A stretch of DNA of 9,875 nt, taken from the NCBI GenBank assembly GCA_012516015.1, contig JAAYXG010000451.1:1-9875 (forward strand). The letters are read 5' to 3'. The notes under the pieces are model-generated. The model had not been told where the DNA came from, ran no database searches, and worked only from the letters and a program-made list of their open reading frames with translations. The position numbers and the translations under genes were made by a program. Position 1 is the first letter of the stretch; every line of letters begins with the position of its first letter. Source of the stretch: Lysobacteraceae bacterium. GTDB taxonomy: Bacteria > Pseudomonadota > Gammaproteobacteria > Steroidobacterales > Steroidobacteraceae. Below, piece by piece: positions 1 through 5,538 of the stretch.

Positions 1-530
1 AAGAGCTCATACCGGACGATCCGCATCTGCATCGATGGCTGGATCTCGCGCGTGAGCGCATTCAGTTCCAGGGATTGCCCGCCCGTATCTGCTGGGTTGG
101 GTTGGGTCAACGGCATCGCTTAGGCCTTGCCTTCAACGAGATGGTGGCGAGGGGCGAGCTGAGCGCGCCGATCGTGATCGGTCGCGATCACCTCGACTCC
201 GGCTCGGTCGCGAGCCCCAACCGAGAAACGGAAGGGATGAAAGATGGATCGGATGCGGTATCGGATTGGCCGCTGCTCAACGCGCTCTTGAACACCGCAA
301 GCGGTGCGACGTGGGTGTCGTTCCATCATGGAGGAGGCGTGGGGATGGGCTACTCGCAGCATGCCGGTGTCGTCATCGTTTGCGACGGCACCGAGGCAGC
401 CGCGCGCCGCATCGAGCGCGTGCTCTGGAACGATCCGGCGATTGGTGTCGCGCGTCGTGCGGACGCGGGATATGAAGAGGCGATCGCGTGTGCGCGCGAG
501 CACGGGCTTGTATTGCCCATGCAAGTGTGA
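1..530 (+). CDS. hutU: urocanate hydratase (urocanase), C-terminal part
   Basis: This is the last 175 residues of urocanase, which hydrates urocanate to 4-imidazolone-5-propanoate using tightly bound NAD+ in the cytoplasm (second step of histidine breakdown). The frame is open from base 3 to a TGA at 528-530; the start lies off the left edge, since the family is about 550-560 residues long. Family signatures are easy to read: [20 protein letters not shown] (its Cys probably corresponds to the conserved active-site cysteine of the family), then [59 protein letters not shown] and [18 protein letters not shown]. No lesion is visible. hutG follows 24 bases after the stop on the same strand, which supports a hut operon. 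The stop codon sits inside a heptamer repeat (see 525-545). Confidence 0.97.
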   Translation, partial: ELIPDDPHLHRWLDLARERIQFQGLPARICWVGLGQRHRLGLAFNEMVARGELSAPIVIGRDHLDSGSVASPNRETEGMKDGSDAVSDWPLLNALLNTASGATWVSFHHGGGVGMGYSQHAGVVIVCDGTEAAARRIERVLWNDPAIGVARRADAGYEEAIACAREHGLVLPMQV

Positions 531-545
531 CGTGTAACGTGTAGG
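525..545 (+). repeat. three tandem 7-bp units over the hutU stop, carrying TGA, TAA and TAG
   Basis: Three consecutive seven-base units can be read: GTGTGAC (525-531), GTGTAAC (532-538) and GTGTAGG (539-545). Positions 4-6 of each unit are a stop triplet: TGA at 528-530 (the real hutU stop), TAA at 535-537 and TAG at 542-544. Because the period is 7, the three fall in three different frames, so no + strand frame stays open across the array. It ends 9 bases before the hutG start codon and fills most of the hutU-hutG gap; the last unit supplies the AGGG that may act as a weak ribosome binding site. Related arrays lie at 1347-1360 and 7628-7658. Confidence 0.7.
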
Positions 546-554
546 GTTGGCGGT

Positions 555-1358
555 ATGTCCGACGTCTACACCTTCGAGCGCGGCCATTTGCCGCTTCTCA
601 TCAGCGTTCCTCACGCCGGCACCCAAGTGCCGCAGGCTATTTTTCGTCGGTTCACGTCGGCGGCGCAGGCGCTGCCGGACACGGACTGGCATGTGGACAA
701 GCTGTACGCGTTCGCGCGCGAGCTCGGCGCCTCGATGATCGTTGCGAACTATTCGCGCTACATCGTGGATCTGAATCGCTCGCGCGACTCACGTCCGCTG
801 TATACGTCGGATCCGACGTCTCCGGTGTGTCCGACGCACACGTTCGGCGGCGAGCCCATCTATGGGACAGGCGAAGAGCCCGCCGCCGATGAGATCACCG
901 AGCGCATCGTAGAGTACTGGGAACCGTACCATTCGCGGCTCGCGGCCGAGCTCGAGCGTCTGCGCGCTGAACATGGCTTTGCGTTGTTGTGGGACGCGCA
1001 TTCGGTGGGAAGCGAGGTGCCTGGCTTGTTCGCGGGTGTCTTGCCCGAGTTCAACTTCGGGACGCGCGACGATCGTTCCTGCCCGCGAGCGTTGGCCGAG
1101 CTGTTGCTCGAACGCGTGACACGTGAGGGAAAGTACGGTGCGGTGTTGAATGGCCGCTTCAAGGGCGGCTACATCACGCACAGTTACGGACATCCCGCAC
1201 GACGCTGTTACGCGATTCAGCTCGAGCTCGCTCGGCGCGTATACATGGATGAGCGCCCGTCGACGCCGGTCTTGGACCCCTCCAAGCTCGAGTCTGCCGC
1301 GCGAACCATCCGCGGATTGCTCGAATGCGCGCTGTCTCGGCTGTCAGTTGACGGTTGA
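555..1358 (+). CDS. hutG: N-formylglutamate deformylase (N-formylglutamate amidohydrolase)
   Basis: The 267-residue protein matches the HutG family, cytoplasmic metal-dependent amidohydrolases that split N-formyl-L-glutamate into glutamate and formate, the last step of the five-step histidine route. Visible motifs in order: ISVPHAG (16-22), DTDWHVDKLY (42-51), VDLNRSRD (71-78), CPTHTFGGEPIY (92-103), LWDAHSVGSEVP (145-156) and GRFKGGYITHSYGHP (200-214). The His, Asp and Glu residues in these blocks are candidate metal ligands, although I assign none individually. Length is normal for the family. The ATG start is supported by its position 24 bases after hutU and by an AGGG about 9 bases upstream. 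Presence of HutG implies the formiminoglutamate-deiminase (HutF) branch; hutF itself is not in the window. The C-terminus, -SVDG, is encoded by repeat units (see 1347-1360). Confidence 0.95.
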   Translation: MSDVYTFERGHLPLLISVPHAGTQVPQAIFRRFTSAAQALPDTDWHVDKLYAFARELGASMIVANYSRYIVDLNRSRDSRPLYTSDPTSPVCPTHTFGGEPIYGTGEEPAADEITERIVEYWEPYHSRLAAELERLRAEHGFALLWDAHSVGSEVPGLFAGVLPEFNFGTRDDRSCPRALAELLLERVTREGKYGAVLNGRFKGGYITHSYGHPARRCYAIQLELARRVYMDERPSTPVLDPSKLESAARTIRGLLECALSRLSVDG

Positions 1359-1360
1359 CC
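1347..1360 (+). repeat. two 7-bp units over the hutG stop codon
   Basis: GTTGACG (1347-1353) is followed directly by GTTGACC (1354-1360). The TGA in the second unit (1356-1358) is the hutG stop; the TGA of the first unit (1349-1351) lies in another frame. The unit differs by a base or so from the GTGACG-type units at the end of the DoxX-type SDR gene. This is the weakest of the three copies, since two heptamers could arise by chance. Confidence 0.5.
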
Positions 1361-1376
1361 CGCTGAGAACTCAGCG
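1361..1376. terminator. palindrome between convergent genes, possible bidirectional terminator
   Basis: CGCTGAG (1361-1367), AA, CTCAGCG (1370-1376) is a perfect interrupted palindrome; as RNA it would fold as a six-pair stem with a GAAC loop. It starts two bases after the hutG stop and overlaps the stop codon of the opposing gene (1371-1373), the place expected for a shared terminator. There is no T-run on either side, so intrinsic termination is not demonstrated. Confidence 0.35.
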
Positions 1377-1919
1377 CTCGCGCCCTAACGTATCCGAAGC
1401 GTGATTCGCCTCGGACTCAGCCGGCTCGGCCTTGCGCTCTTCCTCCGAAAACTGCGATTCGGTGTTCTCAGGGCTGGGTAGATCGCTCGACGCCGTACGT
1501 GTGCGCGATCGCCCCCGCGCCTGATCGCTACCCGTGTCTGCTTCCGAGGCGACGTCCGCCGATTCCGCTCGTTGCCGAGCTTGTTGCTTGCGCTGATGCA
1601 TCGAGCGCGTGACGCCGGCGGGGATGCCTTCATCGTCCGTCATGTCGCGCCGCAGGCATTCGCTGCGGGCGAGCTCGTCCTCTTGATCGCAGATCGGCGT
1701 GTCGGCGCCGGCCGTATCCCTTCGTTGCTCGCGTTGTCGCGGAGTCGTACCGCGCGGTCGGTCGGCGCTCGGGTAGGTCGGCTGCGCCAACGGCGGCTGA
1801 GTACTCGGTTGTCCCTCGCTGTCGGGCGGCGTCTGCGCGTGGGCGCCAAGTGCGCAAAGCATCGCCGCGGCGCCGATTACACAGGCCGCATCGCGCATTT
1901 TGAAGGACAGAATGGTCAT
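1371..1919 (-). CDS. small exported low-complexity protein, function unknown
   Basis: I do not recognise this 182-residue protein. The ATG at 1917-1919 is chosen because it begins a good signal peptide: MTILSFKMRDAAC, then a hydrophobic core VIGAAAMLCALG, then AHA-QT, a signal peptidase I-like site near residue 28. AGGGG lies 7 bases upstream of this ATG. The frame stays open upstream to about 1994, but that would put a charged leader before the signal. The mature protein is predicted periplasmic or secreted and largely disordered: Pro/Gln/Thr-rich (about 29-60), then Arg/Asp/Glu-rich, with a Cys pair in CDQEDELARSECLRRDM and a highly charged C-terminal half. It converges on hutG, with only 12 bases between the stops, and is divergent from the gene at 2081. 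The signal peptide and ribosome binding site favour this strand over the overlapping + frames. Confidence 0.65.
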   Translation of the reverse strand: MTILSFKMRDAACVIGAAAMLCALGAHAQTPPDSEGQPSTQPPLAQPTYPSADRPRGTTPRQREQRRDTAGADTPICDQEDELARSECLRRDMTDDEGIPAGVTRSMHQRKQQARQRAESADVASEADTGSDQARGRSRTRTASSDLPSPENTESQFSEEERKAEPAESEANHASDTLGRER

Positions 1920-2080
1920 GACCTCGCCCCTGATCCCGAGATGCATACAATTAGAACGAGCGCTTCTCGGGCGAGTTCCCGGTCCGGCAGCCATTGAACT
2001 GTGGGCGAGGTCGCAGCATGGACCTTGCGGGGCAAACCGCGCGTTCAGGTGTTATTCGCTAGCGACCGCCGGAGACGATC

Positions 2081-2398
2081 ATGTCTATTCTCGATTTGGC
2101 CAATTCCCGCGAGGTCATCACGGCGGCCGCGACCGCCGAAGTACCTGAAGATAAGCCCGCCATCTGCGGCACCGTCACGCTTCATTGCATCGACGACGGC
2201 GAACCGCTGCGGCTCTCGATGCCGATGCTGGATGCGTTGCTATTGCTGAACTCGCTGCGCGCGATCGAAAAGGAGTTCTCGCTGCAAGTCTGGTCCGCTC
2301 AAGTCGGATGTAGCTTGAACTCCGCGGAATATATGACCGCGCAACTGCAGCAACAACTGGATGAAGACGATTTGATCGTGCCGTCATCGTTGAACTGA
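2081..2398 (+). CDS. hypothetical protein, 105 residues, acidic
   Basis: I do not recognise the family. The ATG at 2081 has GGAGA about 6 bases upstream, and the frame ends at TGA 2396-2398. The protein is soluble and acidic. After a variable N-terminus (1-27) there is a probable beta stretch, GTVTLHCIDDGEPLRLSM (30-47), and a hydrophobic helix, MLDALLLLNSLRAIEKEF (49-66). A second strand-like part, SLQVWSAQVGC, precedes a Gln/Glu/Asp-rich end. There is no signal peptide or convincing membrane segment; the Leu-rich stretch is too short and is followed by charges. It is divergent from the exported protein to its left, about 160 bases apart, so the two probably have separate promoters in 1920-2080. 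The ribosome binding site and a plausible fold pattern make it likely real. Confidence 0.65.
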   Translation: MSILDLANSREVITAAATAEVPEDKPAICGTVTLHCIDDGEPLRLSMPMLDALLLLNSLRAIEKEFSLQVWSAQVGCSLNSAEYMTAQLQQQLDEDDLIVPSSLN

Positions 2399-2735
2399 CA
2401 GGGATCCTCCATGCTCGCCCGTAGCGACGAGGATAGCCATCGAGATACCTAGATTCGAAATGTCGTTGAACGCTCGTTTTGCAACGTTCGTACTTGGATA
2501 TGCCGTGCTCGTTAAAGGAAAACATGTGAAGTTGGCGTACGAATAAGGCTTTCTCTCAATTGCGCATCCGCACGCAGGTTCGCGCGTGCGAAGATCTGTC
2601 TTTGCGTGTGCATAGGCATAGACATTCGCGTAAGCTTTACCAAATAGATATTCGGCGCGCACGATTATAGGATCGCAGTCGTCGGTGCGGCGCTATGACT
2701 GCATTTCCGAATAGGTACCTTGGAGGACGATCAAT
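2399..2735. other. 337-base non-coding stretch before the Myb-like gene
   Basis: No convincing gene lies here. The stretch is visibly richer in A and T than its neighbours and presumably holds the promoter of the gene at 2736, although I see no clean -35/-10 pair. It ends in a strong GGAGG at 2722-2726, 9 bases before the ATG, which fixes that start. It contains one hairpin (2569-2590). A minus-strand open frame of 92 codons crosses it but begins at a GTG with no ribosome binding site and has an implausible composition. Confidence 0.5.
2569..2590. repeat. hairpin, 7-bp perfect stem
   Basis: CGCACGC (2569-2575) and GCGTGCG (2584-2590) are exact inverted copies around an 8-base loop. The hairpin is about 150 bases upstream of the Myb-like gene and about 170 bases after the previous stop. 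No T-run follows, so an operator, a leader structure or a small-RNA element are all possible; none is shown. Confidence 0.35.
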
Positions 2736-3065
2736 ATGGCACGAGCGAAACGAAAGACACGGTCCGCGGCGGGTCGGGCGGCTGCACGCAAGGGAGCGTC
2801 GCGTAAAGGAACGTCGCGCAAGAAAGTAGCGGCACGCAGCAGCGCAGCACGCAAGAGCGCGGCACGTGGTGCGAAGAGAACGACGCGCGTGGCGAGCGAT
2901 CGTCAGAATCGATGGTCGGCGCAAGAAGATCGGCAGTTGCGCACGATGGTGAGGCAGGGTTATCCGATCCGCGACATCGTCGCCGAGCTCGGCCGGACCG
3001 AGAGCGCCGTACGCCAGCACGTGTATAAGCTCGGTCTCAAGCTGCGCGGGCGAAAGCGCCGCTAA
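2736..3065 (+). CDS. histone-H1-like basic tail fused to Myb/SANT-like HTH, putative nucleoid or DNA-binding protein
   Basis: The 109-residue protein has two parts. Residues 1-55 are almost only Ala, Lys, Arg, Ser, Gly and Thr, with repeated patterns such as SRKGTSRKK and SAARKSAARGAKR, resembling the tails of bacterial H1-like proteins (AlgP/HctB type). Residues 58-100 look like a Myb/SANT or GcrA-like three-helix DNA-binding fold: NRWSAQEDRQLRTMV (W60, helix 1), IRDIVAELG (helix 2) and TESAVRQHVYKLGL (recognition helix), then a basic end, KLRGRKRR. A cytoplasmic, nucleoid-associated protein is predicted, with the tail giving non-specific DNA contact and the HTH giving some specificity; this is inferred from composition and motif only. 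The ATG is well supported by GGAGG 9 bases upstream. It appears monocistronic, flanked by a long leader and a convergent SDR gene. No target can be read from the sequence. Confidence 0.85.
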   Translation: MARAKRKTRSAAGRAAARKGASRKGTSRKKVAARSSAARKSAARGAKRTTRVASDRQNRWSAQEDRQLRTMVRQGYPIRDIVAELGRTESAVRQHVYKLGLKLRGRKRR

Positions 3066-3090
3066 CGCAGCGGAGGCAGCCAACGATACG

Positions 3091-3130
3091 GCGGCGGGTG
3101 AGGGGCCTCGAACGGGCTTTCACTCGCCGC
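3091..3130. terminator. long inverted repeat between convergent genes, possible terminator
   Basis: GCGGCGGGTGA (3091-3101) can pair with TCACTCGCCGC (3120-3130), eleven pairs with one G-U, and a few further G-U or G-C pairs extend into the 18-base loop. It starts 26 bases after the stop of the Myb-like gene and lies 70 bases beyond the stop of the opposing SDR gene. It lacks a following T-run, so it may be a factor-dependent or bidirectional terminator rather than a classical one. Confidence 0.35.
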
Positions 3131-3200
3131 TCGAGAGCAGCCGTCCTCGCGGATGCGCTGTTCTTCCTGCTTCGCGCGATTTTTCCACTATTCGGCACGT

Positions 3201-4016
3201 TTACTGCGGTTTCGTCATCGACCCGTGGATCCTCGCGCGTGTCGGGTCCGACATCATCTTCTTCGCGAGACTCGCCTGAATTTTGTTCTTGAGGCCGGTG
3301 ACGACGTGATCCGACCCGTCAGCGAGCGCGCGTAGCGCCGCTTCCGCGACCTCTTCCGGATCCTGCTTCGCGCCTTGCGCGACTTTCGATGCTTGCATTT
3401 CGGCGCGATCGAAGAAGTCCGTCTCGGTCGGTCCCGGCATCAGCACGGTGACGTTCACGTTTCGATCCGCGAGCTCTTGTCGAATCGCTTGGCCGAAGGA
3501 GCGCAGAAACGCCTTGCTTGCCGCGTAGACTGCCATTAGCGGGCCGGGCAGAATGCCCGCAATCGACGACGTGATGAGGATATCGCCTGAGCCGCGGCTC
3601 GCCATGTCGCGCGCGAACAGCTTGATGAGATGCACTTGGGAGACCACGTTCAGGTCAAGGAGCGCAAGCTCCGCATCGAGACTCGTCCCCTCCGCGAAGT
3701 CGCCCCAAACGCCTACGCCAGCGTTCGCCGCGAGAATATCGACGGATCGGCCGAGCGACTGCACCGTTCCGTATAACTTTTGCACATCCTCGGTACGCGT
3801 GAGGTCGGCCTGCACGATCTCTACCCGTGCATCGCCATGCTCGCTCTGAATGGCATTCGCCGCCTGCGTGAGCTTGCCGCGATCTGAAGACGTGACGACG
3901 ACGTCGAATCCGATCTCCGCGAGCTTGCGCGCGAGCTCGAATCCGATACCGCTCGAGGCTCCCGTGACGAGGGCGAGCGGTCGCGGTTCTCCCGGAGGTG
4001 GAGTGCTCGTAGCCAT
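3201..4016 (-). CDS. classical short-chain dehydrogenase/reductase (SDR), NAD(P)-dependent
   Basis: The 271-residue Rossmann-fold oxidoreductase has the complete classical SDR set: cofactor motif TGASSGIG (18-25), NAG (98-100), N123, and catalytic S151, Y164 and K168 in YAASK, with S to Y spaced 13 residues. MPGPTETDF follows the active site as is usual. An acidic/basic pair, D45-R46, after the second strand leaves NADH versus NADPH preference open. The substrate cannot be told; sequences of this look are often annotated as DltE-like or ketoacyl-reductase-like SDRs. It is cytoplasmic, with no signal peptide. The ATG at 4014-4016 has GAGGA 6 bases upstream, and the Pro-rich first 12 residues are an unstructured leader. 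It lies 66 bases downstream of the DUF748-type gene on the same strand, so the two may be cotranscribed. Confidence 0.93.
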   Translation of the reverse strand: MATSTPPPGEPRPLALVTGASSGIGFELARKLAEIGFDVVVTSSDRGKLTQAANAIQSEHGDARVEIVQADLTRTEDVQKLYGTVQSLGRSVDILAANAGVGVWGDFAEGTSLDAELALLDLNVVSQVHLIKLFARDMASRGSGDILITSSIAGILPGPLMAVYAASKAFLRSFGQAIRQELADRNVNVTVLMPGPTETDFFDRAEMQASKVAQGAKQDPEEVAEAALRALADGSDHVVTGLKNKIQASLAKKMMSDPTRARIHGSMTKPQ

Positions 4017-4082
4017 GGCGATTCCTCAATAGGATGTGGCGTCTAAAGATGGAAGCGTGCGCTTTGCCAAAGGTTCCGCGCG

Positions 4083-5279
4083 CTAGCCGGACGCTCGCGG
4101 CCTCTTCGTCATCTCGCGCTTGCCTTTATCGCTTTCGGGCTTATCGCCGTCGGACTCTTCGTCATTCTCATCCTGTACCTCGATCCCCGACGATTCGCCA
4201 AGCTCGCTCAGATTCTCGCGGACGTTCCGAATCGAGATGCTGCCTTCGAGCGACCGTGTAAACGCGCTGACGAACGCGTTGCGGAGCACGCTCGCGATCG
4301 TCTGCCAGATGTTCGCGTCGGGATCCTGGATCGTACCGCTGAACGGAACGCGTGCCCCGACCTGATCCTCATCCTCGTTCTCGACGATATTCGTTGCGAG
4401 CTCGATGATGCCTTCCCACGCTTTGCGCAGCAGGCTCTCGTCTCGTTCTTCCGAACCGTAGATGTCGACATCCTGCATCAGCGGCTTGGCGTATCCCTGG
4501 AAGGCGCCGTCCGCCGCGGCAATCTCCATGTACAGTTGGAACGTACCTGCTTGCGCATCTGCCTTCGCGTACTGGCGCAACCAAGGGTTGAGCTCTTTGA
4601 GCTCGACGCTTTCGAGCTGAAAATTCACGTCGAACGTGGGCTGGTGAGCGAGCGGGTTCAAGCTGCCGTTGATGCGAAGCGGCGCATCGCCCAGCACCGC
4701 AGCGCTTAGTTCGAATTGGGCGAACGATTCCGTTCCGCTGTCGACGACATTCGTGAGGTTCGAGAGGACGGCCTGCACGTTCCGCGCGACCAGTGCGTGC
4801 TCCGCGGGAATCTGAGGCGTGCGCAGTCGAACCGTCCCATCGTGAACCCTGAACGTGTTGACGTCGAACGGGTAGTAGTCGGCGAGAAAGGCTGGCCACT
4901 TCGTTTCGGTGCCGAGCTGTTGCGCTTCCTCTTTCTTCGCCTGCACGAGGTTGAGCACGGGGCGTATGACGTCGCCTTCGGCGACGAGCGAGCCTGCCAA
5001 GAGACTCTTCCACTCGATCGACACCTCGATCCGGTCGCAATCGAAGAACGGCTCGTTACGGCGCTCGCCGGTCGTGCGCACGATGCGAACGCCTTCGACT
5101 GCCGCTGCTCCACGCCAAATCCCCAAATCGACATCCTGCACGTGCCCGTCGTAGCCCTCGACGGCAGCGAGCTGGCGATTGATGAACCCCTCGATCGCAT
5201 ACGGCAGAGCCGCTCGTATCGCAATGAGCATCGTCAGCGTGACGCCTACGATCAGCAGGATTTTGTCTCGTCGGCGCAC
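4083..5279 (-). CDS. DUF748/AsmA-like inner-membrane-anchored envelope protein
   Basis: The 398-residue protein has one N-terminal membrane segment (about residues 7-24, ILLIVGVTLTMLIAIRAA) after a basic MRRRDK, so it should be anchored in the inner membrane with the bulk in the periplasm. The following stretch, IEGFINRQLAAVEGY and then GHVQDVDLGIWRGAAAVEGV, with later FRVHDGTVRL and LRINGSLNP, is the strand-rich pattern of DUF748 and related AsmA-like proteins. The AsmA group is linked to lipid movement and outer-membrane upkeep, but function here is inference. It is short compared with many DUF748 proteins, and its last 30 residues are a disordered acidic then basic tail (DENDEESDGDKPES onward). 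The start is GTG (5277-5279), backed by AGGAG 9 bases upstream. The SDR gene follows on the same strand, and the FAD-Rieske gene is divergent. Confidence 0.75.
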   Translation of the reverse strand: MRRRDKILLIVGVTLTMLIAIRAALPYAIEGFINRQLAAVEGYDGHVQDVDLGIWRGAAAVEGVRIVRTTGERRNEPFFDCDRIEVSIEWKSLLAGSLVAEGDVIRPVLNLVQAKKEEAQQLGTETKWPAFLADYYPFDVNTFRVHDGTVRLRTPQIPAEHALVARNVQAVLSNLTNVVDSGTESFAQFELSAAVLGDAPLRINGSLNPLAHQPTFDVNFQLESVELKELNPWLRQYAKADAQAGTFQLYMEIAAADGAFQGYAKPLMQDVDIYGSEERDESLLRKAWEGIIELATNIVENEDEDQVGARVPFSGTIQDPDANIWQTIASVLRNAFVSAFTRSLEGSISIRNVRENLSELGESSGIEVQDENDEESDGDKPESDKGKREMTKRPRASG

Positions 5280-5538
5280 GGCAAAGAGCTCCTATCGTCT
5301 GAGTCAGCAACGTCAGCGGAGAGCATCGAGGTCCGCGATTGAGGCGCTCCTCTCGTGCGCTACGCCCGCGGGTTCTACCTAGGCTGCCGACCTGCGAGTT
5401 CGAGATCGGTCGGACGTTCGAGGACAACGAGCGCTCGACGCATGCTCATCGGTACGCAAACAGCAGCGGTGCGGAACAAACAGTGCGACCTCGTGATTGT
5501 CAAATCGACTCGACGGGTCTGCATCGCACGATGAGCCC
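5280..5538. other. divergent intergenic region, 259 bases, no gene seen
   Basis: This lies between the outward-facing DUF748-type and FAD-Rieske genes and should carry promoters for both, although no clear -35/-10 pair stands out. Two symmetric elements are visible: CCGACC (5387-5392) with its inverse GGTCGG (5408-5413), 15 bases apart, and the 10-base palindrome CGAGCGCTCG (5428-5437). Either could be an operator half-site set, but both are short enough to be chance in GC-rich DNA. Confidence 0.35.

Noticed and set aside
2384..2662. minus-strand open frame of 92 codons across the intergenic region
   Set aside because: It starts at a GTG without a ribosome binding site, overlaps the end of the 105-residue gene and has implausible composition (Tyr/Ala/His repeats at the start).
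5497..5538. TTG start giving a 14-residue longer FAD-Rieske protein
   Set aside because: No ribosome binding site and no family support for the extra residues; the ATG at 5539 gives the usual N-terminus, although its own ribosome binding site is also weak.
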